DNA of 46,496 nucleotides from Planctomycetota bacterium (lineage in GTDB: Bacteria; Planctomycetota; UBA1135), in assembly GCA_027020785.1 (NCBI GenBank), contig JALUVI010000098.1:1-46496 (forward strand). Direction: 5' to 3'. The position numbers and the translations under genes are program-made. Each line of letters begins with the position of its first letter. Positions within the stretch are counted from its first letter, which is position 1. Below the pieces are notes generated by a model. That model was given only the letters and a program-made list of their open reading frames with translations, was not told where the DNA came from and did not search any database. Below, in pieces: positions 16,972-25,686 of this stretch.

Positions 16972-17342
16972 GGATCGTCTCCACCGACCGCGCTCCGGCG
17001 GCGATCGGCCCCTACTCCCAGGCGGTCCTCGCCGGCGGCTTCCTCTACACCAGCGGCCAGATCGCGCTCGACGCTGCGGGCGCCCTCGTCGGCGACGACG
17101 CCGCGAGCCAGGCGCGACAGGTCTTCGCCAACCTGCGAGCCATCCTCGAGGCCGGCGGATGCGGTCCGGAGGACGTGGTGAAGACCACGGTCTTCCTGGC
17201 CGACATGGACGACTTCGCCGCCGTCAACGAGGTCTACGCGGAGTTCTTCGGCGACCACCGCCCGGCGCGCTCCACGGTCCAAGCGGGTCGGCTCCCGTTG
17301 GACGTGCGGGTCGAGGTCGAGTGCCTGGCCCGGGTGCCCTGA
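16968..17342 (+). CDS. ridA: RidA family enamine/imine deaminase
   Basis: Small cytoplasmic trimer that hydrolyses reactive 2-aminoacrylate and related imines made by PLP enzymes. 124 residues; IGPYSQAV, FLYTSGQIAL, VVKTTVFLADM and PARSTVQAGRLP (with the catalytic-type Arg) are all present in order. The ATG overlaps coaD's stop and is preceded by a GGGGGAGG purine run, a good ribosome-binding site. Confidence 0.95.
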   Translation: MRIVSTDRAPAAIGPYSQAVLAGGFLYTSGQIALDAAGALVGDDAASQARQVFANLRAILEAGGCGPEDVVKTTVFLADMDDFAAVNEVYAEFFGDHRPARSTVQAGRLPLDVRVEVECLARVP

Positions 17343-17361
17343 TCCCGTCGCCGCCGGGGGA

Positions 17362-17389
17362 TTGCGCGGCTGCGCCTTCGGGTTAGGCT
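17362..17389 (+). promoter_or_regulatory. Putative sigma-70-type promoter of the ECF sigma/kinase unit
   Basis: TTGCGC (17362-17367), 16 bases, then TAGGCT (17384-17389). It would give a leader of about 35 bases before the TTG start at 17432. Confidence 0.4.
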
Positions 17390-17431
17390 GGGAAGGTAAC
17401 CGCATCCTTTCGCTCCCTCGCCTTCCCTTCC

Positions 17432-18028
17432 TTGGAGCCCGCCCGTCCCGACGAACCGACCCGCACCGCTCTCCTGCGCCGCCTCCACGGCGACCCCGAC
17501 GCCGAGGCCTGGAACGAGTTCTGCACGCGCTACTCGGAGCTGGTGACGAACTATTGCCGGCGCACGGGGCTCGGCGCCGACGACTGCCAGGAACTGTTCC
17601 AGGAGGTCTTCTTCGCCCTGTTCCAGCGCCTGCCCCGTTTCCGCTACGACCGGAGCCGGGGCCGCTTCCGCGCCTACCTGTGGCGGGTGGTGCACAACCA
17701 GGCCATGGCGATCCGTCGCCGCCGGGGCCGTCGCCGCGAGGTCGGCGGCACCGCATGGGTGGAGGGACAGGCTTCCGCCGACCACCCCGATGCGATCTGG
17801 GAGGAGGAGTGGCGCAAGCACCACCTGCGCCGCGCGGTCGAGCGCCTGCGGCGCGAGCTGCCGTCGCGTCACTACGAGGTCTTCCGGCTCTCGGCCTACG
17901 AGCGACTCACCGCTGCGGAGATCGCCCAGCGTTGCGGGACCAGCGTGCAGATGGTGTACAAACTGCGCTCCCAGGCGATGGAACGGTTGCGCACCCTGGT
18001 GCGTCGCCAGATCGAGGAGGAGGGGTGA
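17432..18028 (+). CDS. ECF-type RNA polymerase sigma factor
   Basis: Alternative sigma factor of 198 residues. Region 2 covers about residues 12-95 (DDCQELFQEVFFALFQRLP, then FRAYLWRVVHNQ). Region 4 covers about 130-195 with helix-turn-helix LTAAEIAQRCGTSVQMVYKLRSQA. No ATG or GTG is available near the N-terminus; TTG at 17432 is the plausible start (MEPARPDEPTRT). No anti-sigma gene is adjacent. Instead a Ser/Thr kinase follows directly, an arrangement known in planctomycetes, so control may be by phosphorylation rather than sequestration (inference). Confidence 0.9.
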   Translation: MEPARPDEPTRTALLRRLHGDPDAEAWNEFCTRYSELVTNYCRRTGLGADDCQELFQEVFFALFQRLPRFRYDRSRGRFRAYLWRVVHNQAMAIRRRRGRRREVGGTAWVEGQASADHPDAIWEEEWRKHHLRRAVERLRRELPSRHYEVFRLSAYERLTAAEIAQRCGTSVQMVYKLRSQAMERLRTLVRRQIEEEG

Positions 18029-18123
18029 AGGGCGGACCTCGGGGTCGGCCTTCCCCGAAAACCGGGTCGGGAGCGGGCGTCGGACGCGAAGGTGGGGAGG
18101 GCGCCTCTCGGGCCCGGGACGCC

Positions 18124-20487
18124 ATGAGCACATCCGATCCGCTCCTTCCCGAGGGCTGGGAGGACGACGAAGCCCTCCTCGCAGAGCTCCAAAGCGCGCT
18201 GGGCGAAGGCATCCTGCGCGACGCCGTTCCCGGGCATCGTCTGGTGCGCGAGCTCGGCGTCGGCGGTCAGGCGCGCGTCTTCCTCGCCGAACGACTCGCC
18301 GACGGCGCGGTGGTGGCGGTCAAGGTGCTGGAGCTGCGGATGCTGCCGAACTCGCGTGCGGCGCGCCGTCTGGAGCGTGAGCTCGAGGTCCTGCAGCGTC
18401 TCGAGCATCCCGGCATCGTCCGCGTCCACGAGGGCGGCCTGACGCGTTGCTGGCGCCCCTATCTGGTCGAGGAGTACCTGCCCGGAGGCGCCTTGAAACG
18501 CGTCCTGCCGTTGGGCGCGCCCGGTCCCTGCGCCGACCTGGACGGTGCGCTGGAGCTCTTCGCACGGATCTGCGACGCGGTGGACCACGCCCACAAGCGT
18601 GGCGTCGTCCACCGCGACCTGAAGCCGTCCAACGTCCTGCTGGACGCGGAGGGCTCCCCGAAGGTCGCGGACTTCGGCATCGCCCGCGAGATCGCCGAAC
18701 TCGTCGGCGCCGTGGAGCCCGTCGCCGCCGACACCGTGGGTTTCGTCGGCAGTCTCGCCTACGCCTCGCCGGAGGCCACCGGTGCTGCGCGCGACGTGGA
18801 CGTGCGCAGCGACGTCTTCTCCCTCGGCGTCCTGCTCTTCGAGCTGCTGACCGGCATCCCGGTGGTGCCGCACGACGCCACGCTCCGGGAGCGCGTGCTC
18901 GCCCTGGAGCGGCTCGACGACCACCTCCCGAGTCGCGTCCACCGGCTGCGCCGGCGCCGTGGTCTCCTGCCGGCGGCTGCGCCCCACCGCCTGCCCCGCG
19001 AACTGGACGCCGTGGTCGCCGAGGCCCTCGCCCTGGATCGCGAGGAGCGCTACCAGTCCGCGGCCGCATTGGCCGCCGACGTCCGCGCCGTGGTGGACGG
19101 CCGCCCGTTGCTGGCGCGCCGCCTCGGCCCGATGCGGCGCGCCGTCCGCTTCGTACGGCGGCATCCCACGGCGGTCGCCAGCCTGGCCCTGGCCATGGTC
19201 GCCACCGCCGCGTTCGCGGTGCAGGAGGTCGGTCGTGCCCGGGAACGGCGGGCCAACTACGCCTGGGCCCTGGACACCCTCGGGGTCCTGCTCGACCAGG
19301 CGGTCGCGGGCTTCGAGCGTCTGGTCGGCGGCGAGGCCTACCGCGGCGAGCTGCTGCGGAGCGCCCTCGACGCCTTCGAGACCATGCTGCAGACGCATCC
19401 CGGCGACCCGGCCCTGCGGCTGGGGCGGGCGCGCTGTCTCCTCCTGCTCGGCGTGCTGCACCGCGACGAGGGCGACCCCGCGGCAGCGCTCACGGCCTAC
19501 CGCCGCGCCCTGGACGACCTCCGCACGCTCGTCGCCGTTCCCAAGGTCGCGCGCGACGCCCGGCGCGCGCTGTCGCTCACCCTGGTCCGCATCGGCGACG
19601 TCCGCAAGGAGGACGGAGACCTCGCGGCCGCGGAGCGACACTATCGGGAGGCGCTGTCGGTGGACCAGGAGCGCGCCGCCGCCGCGCCGGAGGACGTGAC
19701 CGCCCTGGACGACCTGTTCTGGTCGCACCATCGGCTCGGCCACCTGGCCCTGATGCAGGAGGACCTGGAGGGCGCACGCCGCGCCTTCGCCCGCCTGGAG
19801 CCGCTCGCCGACCGCATCCAGGCCCTGGATCCGGAGCGAGCCGCGAACTGGAACCTGTTCTTCGCGGTCCAACGCTCCTGGGCCGCCTGGGACCGACTCG
19901 CCGGGCGCGGGCCGGCGCGAGAGCGTCTCGCCCGAGCCGAGGCCGCGGTGCGGCGTCGCGTGGAGACCTCGCCCGGACTCTGGTTCCCGCGCTTCCAGCT
20001 CGCCTCGGTGCTCGGCGCCCTGGCCGCCGCAGAAGCCGAGGAAGGCCTCCTCGCCGAGGCCCTGCGCCATGCCGCCGAGGCTCGGCGCATCCTGGTCGAG
20101 CTCGAGGGGGCCGATCCGTCCAAGCAGGAGGTGGCCGCCCTGCTCCTGCGCACCGACCTCGAGGTGCTGCGACTCCAGGTCCTCCTCGGGACGGAAGCCA
20201 CCTCCGTGACCCGCGAGTCGGTCCTGGCCCGCCTCGCCGAGGACGGTTCCCTGTCCCGGCTCTCGGCCCTGGACCGCGTCGCCCTCCTCGGCGCCGCCGA
20301 GCGTTGCGCCCTGGCCCTGGCCGACGCGGGGCGACCGGGTCTCGGCGCCCGCATCCTCGCGGCCGTCCTGGAGGACATCGGGGACGCCACCACCGAGGGG
20401 GACGAGGCCCGGCTCCGCGCCGTGCTCGGCGACCTCGAGCGGCGTGCCGGGCTCCAGGCCGGCGGCGAGGAAGGAGGGAACCGCTGA
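18124..20487 (+). CDS. Membrane Ser/Thr protein kinase with TPR-like C-terminal domain
   Basis: 787 residues. The Hanks-type kinase domain spans about 38-325: glycine loop GVGGQARVF, VAVK (K67), HRDLKPSN (163-170), DFG (183-185) and SPE as the APE equivalent. One membrane segment lies at about 349-367 (ASLALAMVATAAFAV), followed by about 400 residues of TPR-like helices (GDPAAALTAYRRALDDL, GDLAAAERHYREALS). The ATG at 18124 is used; a GTG at 18025, overlapping the sigma stop as GTGA, is in frame and would add 33 residues. Likely phosphorylates the neighbouring sigma factor or its regulators in response to an envelope signal; that link is inference. Confidence 0.92.
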   Translation: MSTSDPLLPEGWEDDEALLAELQSALGEGILRDAVPGHRLVRELGVGGQARVFLAERLADGAVVAVKVLELRMLPNSRAARRLERELEVLQRLEHPGIVRVHEGGLTRCWRPYLVEEYLPGGALKRVLPLGAPGPCADLDGALELFARICDAVDHAHKRGVVHRDLKPSNVLLDAEGSPKVADFGIAREIAELVGAVEPVAADTVGFVGSLAYASPEATGAARDVDVRSDVFSLGVLLFELLTGIPVVPHDATLRERVLALERLDDHLPSRVHRLRRRRGLLPAAAPHRLPRELDAVVAEALALDREERYQSAAALAADVRAVVDGRPLLARRLGPMRRAVRFVRRHPTAVASLALAMVATAAFAVQEVGRARERRANYAWALDTLGVLLDQAVAGFERLVGGEAYRGELLRSALDAFETMLQTHPGDPALRLGRARCLLLLGVLHRDEGDPAAALTAYRRALDDLRTLVAVPKVARDARRALSLTLVRIGDVRKEDGDLAAAERHYREALSVDQERAAAAPEDVTALDDLFWSHHRLGHLALMQEDLEGARRAFARLEPLADRIQALDPERAANWNLFFAVQRSWAAWDRLAGRGPARERLARAEAAVRRRVETSPGLWFPRFQLASVLGALAAAEAEEGLLAEALRHAAEARRILVELEGADPSKQEVAALLLRTDLEVLRLQVLLGTEATSVTRESVLARLAEDGSLSRLSALDRVALLGAAERCALALADAGRPGLGARILAAVLEDIGDATTEGDEARLRAVLGDLERRAGLQAGGEEGGNR

Positions 20488-20556
20488 GCCCCTGCACGGC
20501 CCTGCCCGAGCGGAGGACGTGGCGGCGTTCCGCGGGGCGGAGGAGGAAGAGGAGGA

Positions 20557-20590
20557 AGGGTGCGGCCAACGGAGGTCCCCGCCGCACCCT
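20557..20590. terminator. Hairpin between convergent kinase and oppC genes
   Basis: A 10-bp perfect stem (AGGGTGCGGC / GCCGCACCCT) with a 14-base loop lies 70 bases after the kinase stop and 71 bases beyond the oppC stop. It could end transcription from both sides. No U-tract on either strand. Confidence 0.5.
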
Positions 20591-20660
20591 CCCGACCATT
20601 GGATAACCCGACGTCTTGTCGCGCCCGGGGACGAGCCGACCCCCGGAGCGAGAACGAGGA

Positions 20661-21572
20661 CTACCCTTCCCTTCGCGCCGCCGTCGGGCTTCCGACCGAT
20701 TCTTCTTCGGTCTTCCGAGGGCGGGAACGCCAGGAGGACCGTGGCGCTCCCGCCGGGCGCAGCCCGTCCAGGGCCCAGAGCGTCAGGGTCAGGAAGGCGC
20801 CGGGGACGACGATCAGCCACCAGCTGTCGACCAGAGGGTTGAGGGCGCCCAGGCCCTCGGCGGCGAGGATGCCCCAGGAGACCCGCGGCGGTTCCACCCC
20901 CAGGCCGAGGAACGACAGGAAGGCCTCCATCAGGACCACGCGCGGCAGGGTCAGGACGAGCATCACCCCGGTGACCGGGAGCAGGTTCGGCAGCACGTGG
21001 CGGGCCAGGGTCCGCTGCGGCGGCGACCCGGCGGCGCGGGCCGCGTCGAGGAAGGGTCGTCGGGCGAGGCGCAGCGTCTCGGCGCGGGCCAGCCGCGCGG
21101 TCGGAATCCAGAACAGGAAGCCGACCGCGACGAAGAAGAACTGCAGGCGGCCGATGCCGAAGGCGGCGAGGGTTTCCTCGTGGCCCTGGAAGAGCGACAG
21201 CAGGAAGAGGACGACCACGACCAGGGGCACCGAGTCGAGGGCGTCGGCGAGACGCATCATCGTGCGGTCGGTGCGGCCTCCGGCGAGGCCGGCGACCGCG
21301 CCCCAGGGGACGCCGACCACCAGGGCGACGGCGGTGGCGAGGAGACCGACGACCAGCGAGACGCGGGCGCCGGCGAGACAGCGCGCGAGCAGGTCGCGGC
21401 CCAGCGGGTCGGTGCCGAGGAAGGGCGCGCGCCACCACCCCGGCGGGGCGAGACGGTGGGCGGCGTCGAGGGCCGCCGGGTCGGGCAGGGGCAGCCACGG
21501 CGTGGCGAAGGCGCCCGCGGCGAGCAGGCCGAGCCACACCAGGGCGAGGCGACGGCGCAGCGGGCCGGTCAC
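20661..21572 (-). CDS. Oligopeptide/dipeptide-type ABC transporter permease (OppC/DppC)
   Basis: Inner-membrane permease subunit of 303 residues with an N-terminal membrane segment (LVWLGLLAAGAFATPWLPL) and a five-helix core. HFLGTDPLGRD-like FLGTDPLGRDLLARCLAGAR and the EAA loop near AARAAGSPPQRTLARHVLPN contact the ATPase. LGLGVEPPRVSWG is typical of OppC. GTG start overlaps the oppB stop (GTGA). Confidence 0.92.
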   Translation of the reverse strand: MTGPLRRRLALVWLGLLAAGAFATPWLPLPDPAALDAAHRLAPPGWWRAPFLGTDPLGRDLLARCLAGARVSLVVGLLATAVALVVGVPWGAVAGLAGGRTDRTMMRLADALDSVPLVVVVLFLLSLFQGHEETLAAFGIGRLQFFFVAVGFLFWIPTARLARAETLRLARRPFLDAARAAGSPPQRTLARHVLPNLLPVTGVMLVLTLPRVVLMEAFLSFLGLGVEPPRVSWGILAAEGLGALNPLVDSWWLIVVPGAFLTLTLWALDGLRPAGAPRSSWRSRPRKTEEESVGSPTAARREG

Positions 21573-22492
21573 GACACCGCCTCCACGCGGGGGTCCAGGA
21601 CGGCGAGCAGGAGGTCGCCGAGCAGGGTGCACAGGCCGAGCAGGGCGGTGTAGACCACGGTCGCGCCGAGCGCCAGGGTGTAGTCGCGGTCCATCGCCGC
21701 CCGGACGAAGTGGGTGCCGAGCCCGGGGAGGGCGAAGACGCGTTCGACCACCAGCGAGCCGGTGAGGACCCCGGCGCTGGCTGGAGCCAGGAAGGCGGCG
21801 ACCGGAACCAGCGCCGGGCGCAACACGTGGCGTCGCGCCAGGGTGCGCGGCGGCAGGCCCATGGCGCGGGCGAAGCGGACGGCCGGCGACCCGTGCGCCG
21901 CCCGCGCCCCTTCGTGGGCGACGCGGAAGACCTGGGCGGCCAGGGGCAGGGCCAGGCACAGCGCCGGTAGGACGACGTGGCGCGCGCCGCCCCATCCCGC
22001 CGGCGGCAGCCAGCCGAGTCCGAACGAGAAGGCGAGCACGAAGAGCCCGGCGAGGACGAAGTTGGGGACGGCGAGGAGGAGGGCGCTCGCGCCGAGCGCC
22101 GGCCCTTCCAAGCGTCGGCGCATGGCGGCGGCCACGCCGCAGCCCGCGCCGAGGGGGAAGGCGAGGAGCAGGGCGAGGCCGCCGACCCACAGCGAGACCG
22201 GAAGGGCGTCGGCGAGGATGGTGCGCACCGCGACGTCGCGGTAGTGGAGGGACGGGCCGAAGTCGCCGGTGAGCAGGCCGCGCAGTGCGGACAGGTACTG
22301 CGCGTGGAGCGGCGCATCGAGGCCGTAGCGCGCCTCCAGGGCGGCGCGCACTTCGGGGGCGAGCGGACGGGCGGTGTCGAAGGGGCCGCCGGGCACGGCG
22401 CGGAGCGCCAGGAAGGCCAGGCCGTGGACCAGGAGCACCGAAGCCGCGACGACGAGCAGGCGGCGGCCGAGGCGGGGGAGGAGGCCGTTCAC
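21569..22492 (-). CDS. Oligopeptide/dipeptide-type ABC transporter permease (OppB/DppB)
   Basis: Permease subunit of about 307 residues, partner of the OppC-like protein. N-terminal helix RLLVVAASVLLVHGLAF, then the conserved RYGLDAPLHAQYLSAL, the EAA loop around FARAMGLPPRTLARRHVLRP and VVERVFALPGLG. Two adjacent GTG codons (22495, 22492) can start it; the second makes a GTGA overlap with the binding-protein stop. Confidence 0.92.
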   Translation of the reverse strand: MNGLLPRLGRRLLVVAASVLLVHGLAFLALRAVPGGPFDTARPLAPEVRAALEARYGLDAPLHAQYLSALRGLLTGDFGPSLHYRDVAVRTILADALPVSLWVGGLALLLAFPLGAGCGVAAAMRRRLEGPALGASALLLAVPNFVLAGLFVLAFSFGLGWLPPAGWGGARHVVLPALCLALPLAAQVFRVAHEGARAAHGSPAVRFARAMGLPPRTLARRHVLRPALVPVAAFLAPASAGVLTGSLVVERVFALPGLGTHFVRAAMDRDYTLALGATVVYTALLGLCTLLGDLLLAVLDPRVEAVS

Positions 22493-24000
22493 CACGAGAG
22501 GGAGGCCCAGTCCACGTAGCCGAGGAGGTTGCGGTGGAAGCCCCGCAGGCGGGGGTCGGCGACGTCCTCCAGGGCCTCGCCGAGGAGCGGCACCACCGGC
22601 GCCGCGGCCAACAGGCGCGCCTCTGCCTCGGCGAGGAGGGCGGCGCGTTCCGTCGCATTTCCCGCTGTGGCGGCGCGGTCGAGCAGGGCGTCGAAACCGA
22701 CGTCGGACCATCCGGTGCGATTGCCCGGGTGGTCGGTGCGGAACAGCTCGAGGAAGGTCGTCGGGTCGGGATAGTCGCCGATCCAGGACGAGCGCGAGAT
22801 GCGGAACTCACCGTCGCGTTCCAGCGCGTGCGCGCTCCGCGCCTCGAGGAGGACGATGCGGACCTCCAAGCCGAGGTGGCGGAGCCACTGGTCGCGCAGG
22901 ACGTGGGCGAGGTCACGGTCCAGGTCGGTGGAGGGGACGAGGAGCTCCAGCCGGTCCAGCTCCGCCGCCCGTCCCTCGCGCTCCAGGTCGGCGCGCACTG
23001 CGGCCAGGAGGAGGCGCGCCGCGGCGGGGTCGAAGGCCTGGGGGCTCGCGAGCCGCGGCGCTCCAGGCAACAACGGCGGCACCAGGACGTCGCTCGGCGG
23101 CCGTGTCCCGCCGAGGTCGGCGGCGATGCGGTCGCGGTCGAGCGCGCGCGCCAGGGCCATCCGTAGCCGCTGGTCGCGGAGCAGGGGGTCGTCGCAGCGC
23201 AGGCGCAGGAAGTAGGTGCCGAAGCGCGGCGTCGGCTGGAACGCGTCCGGACGTCGCTCGAGCAGGGCCGGCACGGCCAGGCGCGGCGCCTGGGGCAGCC
23301 AGGCCGCTTCGCCGGCGAGGAACAGGTTGAGGGCGGTGAAACGGCTGGAGACGGCGAGCAGGTCGAGGGTGCCGACGGCGACCTCGGCAGCGCGCCAGGA
23401 ATGGGGGTTGCGCTCGACCCGGACCCGGTCACCGATGCGCCGGCGCACCAGACGGAAGGGGCCGCTCGACACGAACGGGTCGGGCAGCGCTCCGGGCGGA
23501 GCCTCGCGCAGACGGGCGTGGACCACGGCGAGCGGCCAGGTGGCGCACTGGGCGGCGAAGGCGGGGCGGGAGTCGGGGAGCACCACCTCGAGGACCTCTC
23601 CGCCGTCGTCGCCGCGTCGCAGCGTCCAGTGCGCCCCGTCCAGCCAGGCCCGGTAGGGGGCGCCGGTGGTCGGGGCGACGAGCCGGTCCCAGCTCGCGAC
23701 CACGTCGGCTCCGGTCAGGGGCGTTCCGTCCGACCACCGTGCATCCGGTCGCAGGAGGAAGCTCCAACGCCGCGCCGCCGCGTCTCGCGTCCAGGACACG
23801 GCGAGGTCGGGCAACGGCTCCAGGCTCTGCGGGTGGTAGCGGGTCAGGCCGGCGTGGAGGGCGGCGGCGAGCCGGGCCTCCGGCAGGGTCTGGGCCAGCT
23901 GGGGGTCGAGCACGGCGGCGTCGCCGCCGTTGACCACGACCAGGTCGGCGGCGGCCGGCGCGCACCCCACGAGGAGGAGGAAGGTGGACGCCGCGCGCAC
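22489..24000 (-). CDS. Extracellular solute-binding lipoprotein, family 5 (OppA/DppA type)
   Basis: Periplasmic ligand-binding component, 503 residues. The GTG at 24000 gives a very short lipoprotein signal (MRAASTFLLLVGC, Cys13). Family 5 features: DPQLAQTLPEARLAAALHAGL, RPDARWSDGTPLTGADVVASW and FRISRSSWIGDYPDPTTFL near residue 405. Probably binds peptides; ligand not predictable. First gene of the minus-strand importer operon. TATCCT lies 6 bases before the start codon. Confidence 0.92.
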   Translation of the reverse strand: MRAASTFLLLVGCAPAAADLVVVNGGDAAVLDPQLAQTLPEARLAAALHAGLTRYHPQSLEPLPDLAVSWTRDAAARRWSFLLRPDARWSDGTPLTGADVVASWDRLVAPTTGAPYRAWLDGAHWTLRRGDDGGEVLEVVLPDSRPAFAAQCATWPLAVVHARLREAPPGALPDPFVSSGPFRLVRRRIGDRVRVERNPHSWRAAEVAVGTLDLLAVSSRFTALNLFLAGEAAWLPQAPRLAVPALLERRPDAFQPTPRFGTYFLRLRCDDPLLRDQRLRMALARALDRDRIAADLGGTRPPSDVLVPPLLPGAPRLASPQAFDPAAARLLLAAVRADLEREGRAAELDRLELLVPSTDLDRDLAHVLRDQWLRHLGLEVRIVLLEARSAHALERDGEFRISRSSWIGDYPDPTTFLELFRTDHPGNRTGWSDVGFDALLDRAATAGNATERAALLAEAEARLLAAAPVVPLLGEALEDVADPRLRGFHRNLLGYVDWASLSW

Positions 24001-24006
24001 GGCGCC

Positions 24007-24012
24007 AGGATA
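24007..24012 (-). promoter_or_regulatory. -10 element for the binding-protein operon, leaderless type
   Basis: Minus-strand TATCCT ends 6 bases before the GTG at 24000. It sits 21 bases from the divergent TAGAAT in a 45-base intergenic region. Confidence 0.5.
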
Positions 24013-24033
24013 CTCCCGGGCCGGCGCGCGCTC

Positions 24034-24039
24034 TAGAAT
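24034..24039 (+). promoter_or_regulatory. -10 element for the fused ABC ATPase gene, leaderless type
   Basis: TAGAAT ends 6 bases before the GTG at 24046. Confidence 0.55.
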
Positions 24040-24045
24040 CGCAGC

Positions 24046-25686
24046 GTGGGCGCGCCACTCCTCGAGGTGTCCGGGCTGGAGGTCCGTCTCGCCGGCGACC
24101 GCGGCGAGGGGCGCCCGGTGGTCGCCGACGTCGGCTTCGCCGTCCCCGAGGGCGGCGCGGTCGCCTTGGTGGGGCGCTCCGGCAGCGGCAAGAGCCTCAC
24201 GGGGCTCGCCCTGGCCCGCCTGCTGCCCGAGGGCCTGCGCCTCGCCGCCGGCCGCGTCCTGTGGCGCGAGCAGGACGGTGGGCGCACCGACCTCGCCGCT
24301 CTGCCGGAGCGTGCCCTGCGCCGCCACCGCGGCCGTTCCCTCGCCTACGTGTTCCAGGATCCGGCGACCGCGTTGGACCCGGTGTGGCGCATCGGCAGCC
24401 AGCTCCGCGAGGTGCTGGCCCTGCACCGTCCCGAGCTCGACCGCGCCGCCCGCCGCGCCGAAGCGGTGCGCCTGCTCGGCCTGGTCGAGCTGCCCGACCC
24501 CGAGACCCTGATCGGCCGCTACCCGCACCAGCTCTCGGGGGGGCAGCGCCAACGCGTCATGCTCGCACTGGCGCTCGCCGGCCGCCCGCGGCTGCTGGTC
24601 GCCGACGAGCCGACCAGCGCGCTGGACCCGCCGCTGCGGCGCCAGGTCCTGGACCTGCTCGACCGGCTGCGCGCCGAACTCGGCCTGGCGGTGCTCTGGA
24701 TCAGCCACGACCTCGCCGAGGTCGCGCATCGCTGCGACCACATGGTGGTCCTCGACCGAGGTCGGGTGGTCGAGGCCGGGCCGCCGCAGCGGCTCCTGAC
24801 CGCTCCGGAGCACGCGGCCACCCGTGAGCTCGCCGCCGCGGCCCGGCCGTCCGGGGCGCGGCCCTCTGCGACCGACGGCGGGGGAGCCCTGTTGCGCGTG
24901 TCGCAGCTTCGTGTCCGGGCCCCGTCCCGGGCCTGGCGGGGCGACGCCGGACCGGTCCTGCTCGACGGGATCACCTTCGACCTCGCGCGGGGCGAGACCC
25001 TGGCCGTGGTCGGCGAGTCGGGCAGCGGCAAGACCACCCTGCTGCGCGCCCTCCTCGCCCTTCCGGGGCCCCACCCCGAGGGCGCCGTGTTCCTGGACCT
25101 GCCGGAGGTCGGTCGGGTGGACTGGCTGGGCCTCCCGGAGCGTCGCAGGCGGCCGCTCCGTCGCCACCTGGGCCCCGTGTTCCAGGACCCGCACGGCTCC
25201 CTGGACCCACGGCTGGCGCTGTGGCGCAGCGTCGCCGAGCCGCTGGAGGTCCATCGGCTGGCGTCGCGCAGTGCGCTTCGCGAGCGGGCGGTGGAACTCC
25301 TGGTCCGGGTCGGGCTCGAGCCCGAGCTCGCCGACCGTCTGCCCGGTGAGGTGTCGGGCGGGCAGGCGCAGCGCGTCGCCATCGCCCGAGCCCTGGCGCC
25401 GCGGCCGGCCTTGATGCTCTGCGACGAGGCGGTCAGCGCCCTGGACGTCGTCGCCCAGCGCCACGTCCTGGAACTCCTCCGTCGCCTCCAGGACGAGGAC
25501 GGTTTCGGACTCCTCTTCGTCGCGCACGACCTCGGAGTGGTCCGGGCGCTCGCCCACCGCACCCTGGTCCTGGACCGAGGTCGGATGGTGCGTCTCGGCC
25601 CGACCGAGGAGGTCTTCGCCGACCCCAGGGCCGAAGCCGCCCGGCGTCTCGTCGCCGCCGATGCGGGGCTAGACTCGGCGCCGTGA
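24046..25686 (+). CDS. Double ABC ATPase (fused DppD-DppF type) of the peptide importer
   Basis: Energises the divergently encoded importer. 546 residues with two complete nucleotide-binding domains in one chain. Domain 1 (about 1-265): GRSGSGKS, LSGGQRQRVMLALAL, LLVADEPTSALD, WISHD. Domain 2 (about 285-540): GESGSGKT, VSGGQAQRVAIARAL, LMLCDEAVSALD, VAHD. The fusion replaces two separate ATPase genes. GTG start with TAGAAT upstream; the stop overlaps the next gene's start (GTGA). Confidence 0.94.
   Translation: MGAPLLEVSGLEVRLAGDRGEGRPVVADVGFAVPEGGAVALVGRSGSGKSLTGLALARLLPEGLRLAAGRVLWREQDGGRTDLAALPERALRRHRGRSLAYVFQDPATALDPVWRIGSQLREVLALHRPELDRAARRAEAVRLLGLVELPDPETLIGRYPHQLSGGQRQRVMLALALAGRPRLLVADEPTSALDPPLRRQVLDLLDRLRAELGLAVLWISHDLAEVAHRCDHMVVLDRGRVVEAGPPQRLLTAPEHAATRELAAAARPSGARPSATDGGGALLRVSQLRVRAPSRAWRGDAGPVLLDGITFDLARGETLAVVGESGSGKTTLLRALLALPGPHPEGAVFLDLPEVGRVDWLGLPERRRRPLRRHLGPVFQDPHGSLDPRLALWRSVAEPLEVHRLASRSALRERAVELLVRVGLEPELADRLPGEVSGGQAQRVAIARALAPRPALMLCDEAVSALDVVAQRHVLELLRRLQDEDGFGLLFVAHDLGVVRALAHRTLVLDRGRMVRLGPTEEVFADPRAEAARRLVAADAGLDSAP
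25670..25675 (+). promoter_or_regulatory. Possible internal -10 element for the HAD hydrolase
   Basis: TAGACT ends 7 bases before the GTG at 25683, inside the last codons of the ATPase gene. It may give the hydrolase its own leaderless transcript in addition to read-through. Confidence 0.4.

Noticed and set aside
18025-18123. GTG at 18025 as kinase start, overlapping the sigma stop
   Set aside because: In frame and possible, but the added 33 residues are Gly/Arg/Pro-rich without any feature. The ATG at 18124 gives a cleaner N-terminus, so the GTG is kept only as an alternative.
17896-22317. Very long minus-strand open frame (about 1470 codons) opposite the kinase and oppB genes
   Set aside because: Composition is a low-information shadow and both overlapped genes have clear motifs. 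Long antisense frames are expected at this GC content.
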